From positions 1 through 30,849 of the forward strand of contig CALFFN010000018.1 of NCBI GenBank assembly GCA_937958185.1: 30,849 bases of DNA. The letters are read 5' to 3'. How positions within the stretch are numbered: the first letter of the stretch is position 1; every line of letters starts with the position of its first letter. The position numbers and the translations under genes are program-made. Source of the DNA: an uncultured Neglectibacter sp. (GTDB lineage: Bacteria > Bacillota > Clostridia > Oscillospirales > Acutalibacteraceae). Below the pieces are notes generated by a model. It saw nothing but the letters and a program-made list of their open reading frames with translations. It was not told the origin of the DNA and ran no database searches. Positions 7,775 through 14,541 of this stretch are shown piece by piece.

Positions 7775-7801
7775 AATGACAACGGTAATGCCTTTGTCAT
7801 T
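7775..7801 (-). promoter_or_regulatory. Inverted repeat at the start of the PAP2-like transcript
   Basis: The halves AATGACAA (7775-7782) and TTGTCATT (7794-7801) are perfect complements with an 11-base spacer. The repeat covers roughly +1 to +23 of the minus-strand transcript, a repressor-type operator position, or forms a 5' RNA hairpin. The same 8-base half-sites recur at 11504-11527. Confidence 0.4.
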
Positions 7802-7803
7802 TT

Positions 7804-7832
7804 ATCATAGCTTTTCCCGCCGCTGTTGTCAA
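7804..7832 (-). promoter_or_regulatory. Promoter of the PAP2-like gene
   Basis: On the minus strand TTGACA (7832-7827), a 17-base spacer and TATGAT (7809-7804). It is back to back with the queH promoter, only 10 bases apart. Confidence 0.85.
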
Positions 7833-7842
7833 CTGTGCCGCC

Positions 7843-7871
7843 TTGCAAAACGCGGTATGCTGTGATACAAT
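7843..7871 (+). promoter_or_regulatory. Promoter of queH operon
   Basis: The -35 box is TTGCAA (7843-7848), the spacer is 17 bases and the -10 box is TACAAT (7866-7871). A 21-base inverted repeat overlaps the end of the -10 box and the expected start point. Confidence 0.75.
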
Positions 7872-7889
7872 AATCGCGTTGCGATTATT
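7869..7889 (+). promoter_or_regulatory. Perfect inverted repeat at the queH transcription start
   Basis: AATAATCGC (7869-7877), GTT, GCGATTATT (7881-7889) form a 9-bp perfect palindrome at the 3' edge of the -10 box. The position suits a repressor operator or a 5' hairpin. It resembles no operator consensus I can name, and no queuosine riboswitch signature is visible. Confidence 0.45.
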
Positions 7890-7936
7890 TTCTCACAGAC
7901 AGGTTTTTCTGTAAATAAGCGGAAAGGAGGGGGACA

Positions 7937-8587
7937 GTGCCCGCGCAAAAACGAAACTACAGCAGGGAGCAGGACGAGATCCTGCGGGAGATCGGGCAAA
8001 GCGGGAAAAAGCCCACTCTGCTGCTCCACGTGTGCTGTGCGCCCTGCTCCAGCTATGTGCTGGAGCATCTTACCCATTATTTTTCCATTTCCATTTTGTA
8101 TTATAACCCCAATATCGAGCCGGAAGCCGAATATGACAAGCGGAAAGCAGAGCTGGAACGCCTGGTGCGGTCCATGCCCTTGGAGAACCCGGTTACCCTG
8201 CTGCCCTGCGAATATGACAGCCAGGCGTTCCGGGAAGCGGCGAAAGGGCTGGAAGACGTGCCGGAGGGCGGGGCGCGCTGCCTTGCCTGCTTCCGTCTCC
8301 GTCTCCGCAGGGCGGCGGAGGAAGCCAAAAAGCGGGGCTTTGATTATTTTACGACCACGCTGTCCATCAGCCCGCTGAAAAACGCGGAAGCCCTGAATCA
8401 GATCGGCGAGGAAGCAGGCAGGGAATACGGCGTTGCCCATCTGCCCTCGGATTTCAAGAAAAAAGAAGGCTATAAGCGCTCTATTGAGCTTTCCAGAGAA
8501 TATGACCTGTACCGCCAGGACTACTGCGGCTGCATTTATTCTAAAGCCCAGCGGGAAAAGAGAAAGGAAGAGGAAACGTGCCGGTAA
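7937..8587 (+). CDS. queH: Epoxyqueuosine reductase QueH
   Basis: A 216-residue enzyme that catalyses the last step of queuosine tRNA modification, reducing epoxyqueuosine to queuosine. It is the non-orthologous replacement of QueG. Diagnostic cysteines are present: LLLHVCCAPCSSYV (Cys 33, 34, 37), RCLACF (115, 118) and DYCGC (197, 199), which bind iron in the family. The start is GTG at 7937, supported by an excellent AAAGGAGGGG site 5 bases upstream. The next gene begins 10 bases before its stop. No other queuosine genes are in the window. Confidence 0.93.
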   Translation: MPAQKRNYSREQDEILREIGQSGKKPTLLLHVCCAPCSSYVLEHLTHYFSISILYYNPNIEPEAEYDKRKAELERLVRSMPLENPVTLLPCEYDSQAFREAAKGLEDVPEGGARCLACFRLRLRRAAEEAKKRGFDYFTTTLSISPLKNAEALNQIGEEAGREYGVAHLPSDFKKKEGYKRSIELSREYDLYRQDYCGCIYSKAQREKRKEEETCR

Positions 8588-9405
8588 CTTATCAGGGAGC
8601 TTCCTATCGGGCGGCGGATACCCACGCCCATATCTATCCGGGAAAAATCGCGGAAAAAGCCACAACGTCCGTTGGCTCTTTCTATCATTTGAAAATGCGG
8701 AACGTGGGAATGCCCCATGTGCTGGCGGAGCGGGGAGCGGCGGCAGGCATTGACCGTTTTCTGGTCTCCTCCGTTGCCACCAAGGTGGAACAGGTACGGC
8801 CTATCAATGAATTTATTGAGAAAAAGTGCAGGGAGTATCCCCGGTTTGCAGGGCTTGCAGCGTGGCACCAGGACATCGCCGACATCGACGCTCAGTTGGA
8901 CGATATCCAGCGCCGCGGGCTCCGGGGCATTAAGCTCCACCCGGATTTTCAGGGCTTTTCCATCGACGACGAAAAAATGCTGCCCTTTTACAGAGAAGCT
9001 AACCGCAGGGGGCTGATCGTTCTCTTTCACACCGGGGACAGCCGGACAGACTTTTCTTCTCCCCGCCGCCTGATGAATGTGCTGGAAAAGCTGCCGGACT
9101 TTACCTGCATTGCGGCCCATTTGGGGGGCTACACCCAATGGGAGGAGGCGAGGCAGGTGCTTCACGGGACCAATGTATATGTGGACACGTCAAGCTCGCT
9201 GTTTGCCCTGACGCGGGAGCAGGCGCGGGACAGCATCGCCCACTTTGGGGTGGACCGCACCATGTTCGGCACGGATTTTCCCATGTGGGACCCCGCGGAG
9301 GAAGTGCGGCGCTTTTTTGCGCTGGGATTCTCCGAAGAGGAAAATCGAAAAATTCTCTATGACAATTTTGCCCGCCTGTTTCATTTGGAAGACGCCCATG
9401 GATAA
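8578..9405 (+). CDS. Amidohydrolase family protein (amidohydrolase_2 type)
   Basis: A 275-residue TIM-barrel metal hydrolase. Metal-site features are DTHAHIY near residues 14-20, GIKLHPDF near 119-126, LFHTGDS near 149-155, AAHLGG near 179-184, and FGTDFPMW near 236-243 with the conserved Asp. The family includes decarboxylases and lactone or amide hydrolases; the substrate cannot be told from sequence. The start is GTG at 8578, inside the last codons of queH with AAAGGAAGAGG upstream, so the two are translationally coupled. It overlaps the following gene by 8 bases. Confidence 0.85.
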   Translation: MPVTYQGASYRAADTHAHIYPGKIAEKATTSVGSFYHLKMRNVGMPHVLAERGAAAGIDRFLVSSVATKVEQVRPINEFIEKKCREYPRFAGLAAWHQDIADIDAQLDDIQRRGLRGIKLHPDFQGFSIDDEKMLPFYREANRRGLIVLFHTGDSRTDFSSPRRLMNVLEKLPDFTCIAAHLGGYTQWEEARQVLHGTNVYVDTSSSLFALTREQARDSIAHFGVDRTMFGTDFPMWDPAEEVRRFFALGFSEEENRKILYDNFARLFHLEDAHG

Positions 9406-10147
9406 CACGAAGTTTTTGCTGGCGTGCCACAGGGTCATGGACGAGGGGCGGCAAAACAGCGGCATTGGCACATTGGGCGAAAAGACCCTCCATGCCGTGC
9501 TGAAATTCTATTTTGATCCCGACCCCGCCCACCACGAGCAGAAAGCCGGCTCCTTTGTGGCGGATATCCGCAACGGAACCGGCTTCTATGAAATTCAGAC
9601 GAGGAATTTTTACCGTCTTCGGGACAAGTTGGAAGCCTTTCTGCCCGAAGCCCCGGTGACGGTCATCTATCCTGTTCCGGCGCTAAAATGGCTGATCTGG
9701 CTGGACGAGGACGGAACCGCGACCCCGCCCAGGAAAAGCCCCCGCCGCGGCACCGCGGCAGACGTTCTGCCGGAGCTGTACGCCATAAAGCCCCTGCTGA
9801 ACCGGGAAGGGCTGCGCTTTTGTGTTATGCTGCTGGAGCTGGAGGAGTACCGCTTGAAAAACGGCTGGAGCGAGGACGGCAAGCGCGGCTCTACCCGCTT
9901 TGAACGGCTTCCCATCTCTCTCATAGACGAGCTGTGGCTTTCTTCTCCCGCCGATTATCTCAAGCTGGTCCCAGGCACGCTGCCTGAGACTTTTACCGTA
10001 AAGGAATACGGCAAGGCGGCAAAGCTTTCGCCAAAGAGAGCCTCTCAGGCGGTAAATGTCCTGCATGCCGTCGGCGCTCTGCGGCGAACGGGCAAGGTGG
10101 GAAACGCCTATCTTTATAGCCGGACAGAAGAAAAAGATTTGACCTGA
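9398..10147 (+). CDS. Uncharacterised protein with a possible PD-(D/E)XK nuclease-like N-terminal domain
   Basis: I do not recognise an established name for this 249-residue protein. The N-terminal part has the order of a PD-(D/E)XK nuclease core: Glu28 in GTLGEKTLH, Asp56 in FVADI, and Glu65-x-Gln67 in FYEIQTRN, where Gln replaces the usual Lys. The C-terminal third (about 180-242) contains VKEYGKAAKLSPKRASQAVNV and GALRRTGKVGN, which look like a winged helix. Nuclease activity and DNA binding are inference. The ATG at 9398 overlaps the amidohydrolase stop. It ends 9 bases before the convergent sleL-like gene. Confidence 0.75.
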   Translation: MDNTKFLLACHRVMDEGRQNSGIGTLGEKTLHAVLKFYFDPDPAHHEQKAGSFVADIRNGTGFYEIQTRNFYRLRDKLEAFLPEAPVTVIYPVPALKWLIWLDEDGTATPPRKSPRRGTAADVLPELYAIKPLLNREGLRFCVMLLELEEYRLKNGWSEDGKRGSTRFERLPISLIDELWLSSPADYLKLVPGTLPETFTVKEYGKAAKLSPKRASQAVNVLHAVGALRRTGKVGNAYLYSRTEEKDLT

Positions 10148-10156
10148 CTTCCGCGG

Positions 10157-11440
10157 TCACACGATTTTTTCGATTTGATATCTGGCGCTGACAAACGCCC
10201 AGTTCTGGGCAAAGGCGCGCATGATGTTCCAGTACCCTCCGCCCCGCAGGGCAAATTCTTCCAGAAGATCGTATTTCCCGCGGATGCTCCTCACATCTTC
10301 AAACCACACCACGTGCTGCAGGTCTTGTCTGCCTACATAGTGAAAATTGGGGGAGTAGGCAGTTTCGTCAAATTCGATGGGCACATTGTTCCGCTGGGCG
10401 ATCTCCACGGCGTACTCGTTGCCGATGGCAGTCGCCCGGGTGATGCCCCGCTCAAAGGGCAGGATCCAGTCATAGCCGTAATTGGGTATCCCCATCATGA
10501 TCTTTTCCGATGGGATCACCGAAGCGCCGTAGGAGACCACCCGCCGCACCTGATTGAGCGGCGCTACCGCCATGGGCGGACCGTAGGTGTAGCCCCATTC
10601 GTAGGTCATCAGCAGCACGGTGTCCGCAAGGGCGCCGATGGCGGCGTAATCATGGGCTTCATACAGCAGCCCTTCCTGTGTGCCGGAGGTTTTGGGGGCA
10701 AGGTCCACATTGACAAAAAAGCCCTCGGCGTGCATTCGCTCAATGGAGCGGCGCAGGAAATTCAGAAAATCCCCGGCGTCCTCCGCAGCCACATATTCAA
10801 AGTCGATGTCCAGCCCCAGATATCCCTTTTCTTTCATGACGGCGACGATCTGATCCAGCACCCTGTCCTGCAATTCGATGCTCCGAAACAGCAGGCTTGC
10901 CCGCTGTCCGCTGAAATTCCCGTCCTCCGTGATGGAGGAAAGCAGCATGACCGGGGCGACCCGGTATTCGTACGCCATGTTTATCATTTCCTGATCGTCA
11001 ATGGGGATCAGCTCTCCGCTTTCCGTAAAGCCATAGCCAAAAATGGTCAGGTAGGTGAGATAGGGCAATGTCCTCCTGAGAATGTCCCGCTGGATATAGG
11101 GGTAGGCGTAGCCGTTTAGGGAAACGTTCCGGCGCTTCGGCTCCTGAAAATGGATCACCAGCGTCTGACCTGCCATGAGATAGGGAGAAAAGATCAGATC
11201 GGGGTTGTTCTGCAGCAGCTCGATCTCCGGCACAGCGAACTGCGCGGCAATGCTTTCCAGGGTGTCGCCGGGGCGCACGGTATAGACCGTTTCGGGAATG
11301 AGAATGAGCAGCGCCTGTCCGACCGGCAGCCTTTGTGGATTTTTGATCCCGTTGTCGCTGATAATGCGGCTGGGAGATACCCCGTACTGCCGCGCGATCT
11401 GCCAGACGGTGTCGCCCTGCCGTACCACATGAATAAACAT
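10157..11440 (-). CDS. LysM-GH18 spore peptidoglycan N-acetylglucosaminidase (YaaH/SleL type)
   Basis: A 427-residue protein of the same length as Bacillus YaaH. Two LysM repeats span about residues 2-48 (FIHVVRQGDTVWQIA) and 51-97 (TVYTVRPGDTLESIA), then a GH18 barrel begins near 105. The catalytic DxDxE motif is visible as LDIDFEY (D211, D213, E215), and LMTYEWGY is another family element. YaaH/SleL cuts spore cortex fragments during germination and is deposited in the spore coat, so no signal peptide is expected and none is seen. The start at 11440 begins directly with the first LysM; AGAGGGA precedes it. This gene is the best sign in the window that the host sporulates. Confidence 0.9.
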   Translation of the reverse strand: MFIHVVRQGDTVWQIARQYGVSPSRIISDNGIKNPQRLPVGQALLILIPETVYTVRPGDTLESIAAQFAVPEIELLQNNPDLIFSPYLMAGQTLVIHFQEPKRRNVSLNGYAYPYIQRDILRRTLPYLTYLTIFGYGFTESGELIPIDDQEMINMAYEYRVAPVMLLSSITEDGNFSGQRASLLFRSIELQDRVLDQIVAVMKEKGYLGLDIDFEYVAAEDAGDFLNFLRRSIERMHAEGFFVNVDLAPKTSGTQEGLLYEAHDYAAIGALADTVLLMTYEWGYTYGPPMAVAPLNQVRRVVSYGASVIPSEKIMMGIPNYGYDWILPFERGITRATAIGNEYAVEIAQRNNVPIEFDETAYSPNFHYVGRQDLQHVVWFEDVRSIRGKYDLLEEFALRGGGYWNIMRAFAQNWAFVSARYQIEKIV

Positions 11441-11501
11441 ATGGAGTCCCTCTTTCGTTGCAGTCTTTTTTACCAATATGCGGCGAGACAGGGCGCTATG
11501 C

Positions 11502-11529
11502 CCAATGACAACACAGCTGTTGTCATTGG
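11502..11529. repeat. Perfect 12-bp inverted repeat upstream of the sleL/yaaH-like gene
   Basis: CCAATGACAACA (11502-11513) and TGTTGTCATTGG (11518-11529) are exact complements around the 4-base centre CAGC. It lies between divergent genes, 62 bases above the minus-strand start, with no T-tract, so it is more likely an operator or leader hairpin than a terminator. A second hairpin, GAAGCGC-GAA-GCGCTTC, is at 11543-11559. Confidence 0.55.
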
Positions 11530-11618
11530 AGTGAGAAGCCCCGAAGCGCGAAGCGCTTCCCTGTGAGGCTTTGAAGTAAAATAAAAACCGGCGGTAACGC
11601 CAAAAAGGAGAAATGCTT

Positions 11619-11888
11619 ATGGAAACACCGATGGACCTGCAAAAGCTCACCTTCTTCACCGAGGGGAACACCTTTACCGGGAGCCGGACTAAGGACTTAA
11701 AGGCGGGGAAGCTGCTCCGCTATCTTGTCCGCCCGGACAGGGAGGAAGGGAAGCTTATCGCTTATGCGTGGAAAGCCGACGTTTGCTTTGACCGGGCGCA
11801 GGACAGGGAGGAGAAGCCCTTCCCCATGAACGAAAGCGGCTTGGAGGAAATTCAAAAATGGCTTCAGGAGCAATTTGAAGCGCTTTGA
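11619..11888 (+). CDS. Small protein of unknown function
   Basis: An 89-residue acidic protein without membrane segments or cysteine motif (a single Cys near residue 55). I do not recognise the family. The start at 11619 is preferred over the in-frame ATG at 11613 because AAAGGAG then has a normal 8-base spacing. The C-terminal GLEEIQKWLQEQFEAL is predicted helical. It stands alone, divergent from the spore hydrolase gene and followed by two hairpins, one a clear terminator. Coding-like codon use and a strong ribosome binding site support it as a real gene. Confidence 0.7.
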   Translation: METPMDLQKLTFFTEGNTFTGSRTKDLKAGKLLRYLVRPDREEGKLIAYAWKADVCFDRAQDREEKPFPMNESGLEEIQKWLQEQFEAL

Positions 11889-11940
11889 TTTTCCCGCTGT
11901 GCCGATGGCGGGAAACACGCACGTTTTTTTTCAATATTCA

Positions 11941-11972
11941 AAAAGAGCCGCCTTTCCGGGCAGCTCTTTTTT
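11941..11972 (+). terminator. Terminator after the small protein gene
   Basis: AAAAGAGC (11941-11948) pairs with GCTCTTTT (11963-11970), with extra internal pairing and a trailing TT. The symmetric A/T flanks mean it could work in both directions. Another hairpin with arms TTTCCCGC/GCGGGAAA lies at about 11890-11915. Confidence 0.78.
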
Positions 11973-12033
11973 GTATGCTTTCGGGAGAGAAAATGTGGCG
12001 GCATAAAAATTTTTTCAAGACGACAAATTTGTA

Positions 12034-12062
12034 TTGACAGCGCTGCTTTACTGTGTTATATT
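12034..12062 (+). promoter_or_regulatory. Promoter of the iron alcohol dehydrogenase gene
   Basis: TTGACA (12034-12039), a 17-base spacer, then TATATT (12057-12062). The leader to the start codon at 12165 is about 95 bases. Two Rex-like palindromes overlap and follow the -10 box. Confidence 0.85.
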
Positions 12063-12069
12063 ATTAACA
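12054..12069 (+). promoter_or_regulatory. Candidate Rex operator 1 (redox repressor site)
   Basis: TGTTA-N6-TAACA is a perfect 5-bp palindrome that fits the core of the Rex consensus TTGTTAANNNNTTAACAA, matching 12 of its 14 defined positions when one flanking base on each side is counted. It covers the -10 hexamer, where a repressor would block transcription. Rex senses NADH/NAD+ and controls alcohol and butanol dehydrogenase genes in clostridia. Confidence 0.65.
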
Positions 12070-12075
12070 AAGAAA

Positions 12076-12091
12076 TGTTATTTTATTAACG
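12076..12091 (+). promoter_or_regulatory. Candidate Rex operator 2
   Basis: TGTTA-N6-TAACG, a one-mismatch copy of the upstream site. It begins 22 bases after the first, two helical turns, and lies just after the expected transcription start. Both sites contain the shared segment TTATTAAC. Confidence 0.55.
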
Positions 12092-12164
12092 ATCTTGAAA
12101 ATGCGCTGTTTCACCGGCTCTTATCCCCGGGTGGACAAATAAAAATCATTGGAGGTCTTTTTTT

Positions 12165-13382
12165 ATGGCAAGGTTTACATTACCCAGAGATCTGTATCAT
12201 GGCAAGGGCGCGCTGGAAGCCCTGAAAACTCTGGAAGGCAAGCGGGCTATCGTTTGTGTGGGCGGCGGCTCCATGAAGCGCTTCGGCTTTCTGGACAAGG
12301 CTGTTTCCTATTTGAAGGAAGCCGGCATGGAAGTGGAGCTGTTCGAGGGCATTGAGGCTGACCCCTCTGTGGAAACTGTCATGCGCGGCGCGGAAGCCAT
12401 GCTCAAGTTCCAGCCCGACTGGATCATTGCCATGGGCGGTGGTTCTCCCATTGACGCGGCAAAGGCAATGTGGATCAAGTACGAGTATCCCGAGGTGACC
12501 TTTGAGGATATGTGCAAGGTGTTCGGCTTGCCCAAGCTTCGCAAAAAGGCACATTTCTGCGCGATCTCTTCCACCTCCGGCACCGCTACCGAGGTGACCG
12601 CGTTCTCCATCATTACCGATTATCAGAAGGGGATCAAGTATCCCATTGCCGATTTTGAGATCACGCCCGACGTTGCCATCGTTGACCCCGACCTGGCGGA
12701 GACCATGCCCCAGAAACTGGTTGCCCATACCGGCATGGACGCTATGACCCATTCCATCGAGGCGTATGTTTCCACCGCGAATTGTGATTACACCGATCCC
12801 CTTGCCATTTTTGCCATCATGACCATTCAAAAGGATTTGGTGGATTCTTATAACGGCGATATGGCAAAGCGCGACGCCATGCACAATGCCCAGTGCCTGG
12901 CAGGCATGGCGTTCTCCAACGCCCTGCTGGGTATCGTCCACTCCATGGCGCATAAGACCGGCGCGGCTTTTGCGGATTACGGCGCGCATATCATTCACGG
13001 CGCTGCCAACGCCATGTACCTGCCCAAGGTGATCGCCTTCAATGCGAAGGACCCCACCGCAAAGCAGCGTTACGGCGTGATTGCCGACTTTATGGGTCTG
13101 GGCGGCTCTAATGACGATGAGAAGGTGCAGCTGCTCATCAAGTATCTCCGCGGCATGAACGATGCGCTGAAGATCCCGCACTGCATTAAGAACTACGGCG
13201 CGGACAGCTATCCCACCGAGAACGGTTTTGTGCCGGAGGAGGTTTTCCTGGAGAGGCTGCCTGAGATCGCCAAAAACGCCATTGGCGACGCCTGCACAGG
13301 CTCCAATCCCCGTCAGCCCAGCCAGGAGGAAATGGAAAAGCTGCTGAAGTGCTGCTATTACGACACGGAAGTGGATTTCTAA
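12165..13382 (+). CDS. Iron-containing alcohol dehydrogenase
   Basis: A 405-residue group III alcohol dehydrogenase. The nucleotide-binding GGGSPIDAAKA is at 91-101. Iron ligands are in GMDAMTHSIEAY (D192, H196), H259 in GIVHSMAH and H278 in the HG pair of AHIIHGAANA; the last two are inferred from family alignment. It resembles clostridial butanol/ethanol dehydrogenases and the ADH domain of AdhE, so it most likely reduces acetaldehyde or butyraldehyde with NAD(P)H in fermentation. Cofactor preference is not readable. The ATG at 12165 has GGAGG upstream. It is monocistronic, with a consensus promoter and Rex-like operators, and a terminator follows. Codon use suggests high expression. Confidence 0.93.
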   Translation: MARFTLPRDLYHGKGALEALKTLEGKRAIVCVGGGSMKRFGFLDKAVSYLKEAGMEVELFEGIEADPSVETVMRGAEAMLKFQPDWIIAMGGGSPIDAAKAMWIKYEYPEVTFEDMCKVFGLPKLRKKAHFCAISSTSGTATEVTAFSIITDYQKGIKYPIADFEITPDVAIVDPDLAETMPQKLVAHTGMDAMTHSIEAYVSTANCDYTDPLAIFAIMTIQKDLVDSYNGDMAKRDAMHNAQCLAGMAFSNALLGIVHSMAHKTGAAFADYGAHIIHGAANAMYLPKVIAFNAKDPTAKQRYGVIADFMGLGGSNDDEKVQLLIKYLRGMNDALKIPHCIKNYGADSYPTENGFVPEEVFLERLPEIAKNAIGDACTGSNPRQPSQEEMEKLLKCCYYDTEVDF

Positions 13383-13412
13383 GCCCTTTTTGAGCCAAAA
13401 GCTTTGCTTTGA

Positions 13413-13455
13413 AAAATCGACTGCTCCGGCTGCTGCCGGGGTGGTCGATTTTCTA
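13413..13455. terminator. Terminator after the alcohol dehydrogenase gene
   Basis: AAAATCGAC (13413-13421) pairs with GTCGATTTT (13444-13452), with an inner CCGGC/GCCGG stem, forming a long imperfect hairpin about 30 bases after the stop. The A and T flanks allow function in both directions. Confidence 0.8.
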
Positions 13456-13567
13456 TACGGATTTCCAATTTTTCTCAGGTATTCAGACAAAAGCAGAGCT
13501 TTTCTGCAAAATGTGCGTGGCAGGGAAAATTTTTCTCCGCCTTTTGATATTTTTTTCGCATTTGGGT

Positions 13568-13596
13568 TTGACCCCACATCATTTTTGAGGTATACT
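13568..13596 (+). promoter_or_regulatory. Promoter of nfnAB
   Basis: TTGACC (13568-13573), a 17-base spacer and TATACT (13591-13596), 38 bases before the nfnA start. No operator-like palindrome is obvious around it. Confidence 0.82.
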
Positions 13597-13633
13597 ATAA
13601 CTATCATTCTAGTCCGTATAAGGAGTAAGTGCT

Positions 13634-14479
13634 ATGTACAAAATCGTAAGCAAGAAAGAGTTGAATCCCACAGTGACAAAAATGGAGATAGAAGCTCCCT
13701 TTGTCGCTGCCAAAGCAGAGCCGGGGCAGTTCATCATCCTTCGCGTGGATGAAGAGGGCGAGCGCATCCCTCTGACCGTCGCCGGGTACGACCGTGAAAA
13801 GGGCACCGTCACCATCATTTTCCAGATCGTCGGCGCCACCACGGAGAAGCTGAACCACCTGAACGAAGGAGATTCCCTCCATGACTTTGTAGGACCTCTG
13901 GGCGTTGCCACCCACACCGAGGGTCTGAAAAAGGTCTGCATTGTCGGCGGCGGTGTGGGCTGCGCCATTGCGCTTCCCATCGCTCAGAAGCTGCACGCCG
14001 CAGGCTGCGACGTCACCTCTGTGATCGGCTTCCGCTCCAAGGACCTGCTGATCCTGGAGGACGAGTTCCGCGCTGCTTCCAACCGGCTGTTCGTCATGAC
14101 CGACGACGGCTCTTACGGCAGAGAGGGCAATGTGTGCGTCCCGCTGAATGAGATGTTCGGCGAAGGGGAGAAGTTCGACGAAGTGATCGCCATTGGACCG
14201 CTGGTCATGATGAAGTTCGTTGTGGCCGCCACCAAGCCCACCGGCATTCCCTGCACCGTGTCCATGAACCCCATTATGATCGACGGTACGGGTATGTGCG
14301 GCGGCTGCCGCCTGACCCTGAACCAGGACGGCAAGAAGGTCACCAAGTTCGCCTGCGTGGACGGACCCGACTTCAACGGCTATGAGGTCGATTTTGACGA
14401 GGCGATGTCCCGCGGCGCCATGTATCATGATTTTGAACGGCACGCTTATGAGGAAACCTGCAACCTCTTCAAGAAGTAA
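13634..14479 (+). CDS. nfnA: NfnA: small subunit of NADH-dependent reduced ferredoxin:NADP+ oxidoreductase
   Basis: A 281-residue dihydroorotate-dehydrogenase-electron-transfer (PyrK-like) flavoprotein. An N-terminal FAD-binding barrel with RIPLTVAGYD (about 44-53) is followed by a Rossmann NAD domain (CIVGGGVGCA, about 102-111) and a C-terminal [2Fe-2S] site, GTGMCGGCR (C222, C225) plus FACVDGP (C241). The neighbour is the glutamate-synthase-small-subunit-like NfnB, the standard Nfn arrangement. The complex bifurcates electrons between NADPH, NAD+ and ferredoxin in anaerobes. A proper AAGGAG site precedes the ATG at 13634. The pair is sometimes annotated as sulfide dehydrogenase, but the paired context supports Nfn. 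Confidence 0.9.
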   Translation: MYKIVSKKELNPTVTKMEIEAPFVAAKAEPGQFIILRVDEEGERIPLTVAGYDREKGTVTIIFQIVGATTEKLNHLNEGDSLHDFVGPLGVATHTEGLKKVCIVGGGVGCAIALPIAQKLHAAGCDVTSVIGFRSKDLLILEDEFRAASNRLFVMTDDGSYGREGNVCVPLNEMFGEGEKFDEVIAIGPLVMMKFVVAATKPTGIPCTVSMNPIMIDGTGMCGGCRLTLNQDGKKVTKFACVDGPDFNGYEVDFDEAMSRGAMYHDFERHAYEETCNLFKK

Positions 14480-14541
14480 AATTTGAAAATCACTTTTCGG
14501 TCAGCTTTTTTACCGGCCGAATGAAAGGAAGATGCATAGAA

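Noticed and set aside
12180..13607. 475-codon minus-strand open frame opposite the alcohol dehydrogenase
   Set aside because: The opposite strand encodes a complete, motif-bearing dehydrogenase with promoter and Shine-Dalgarno; the antisense frame has none of these.
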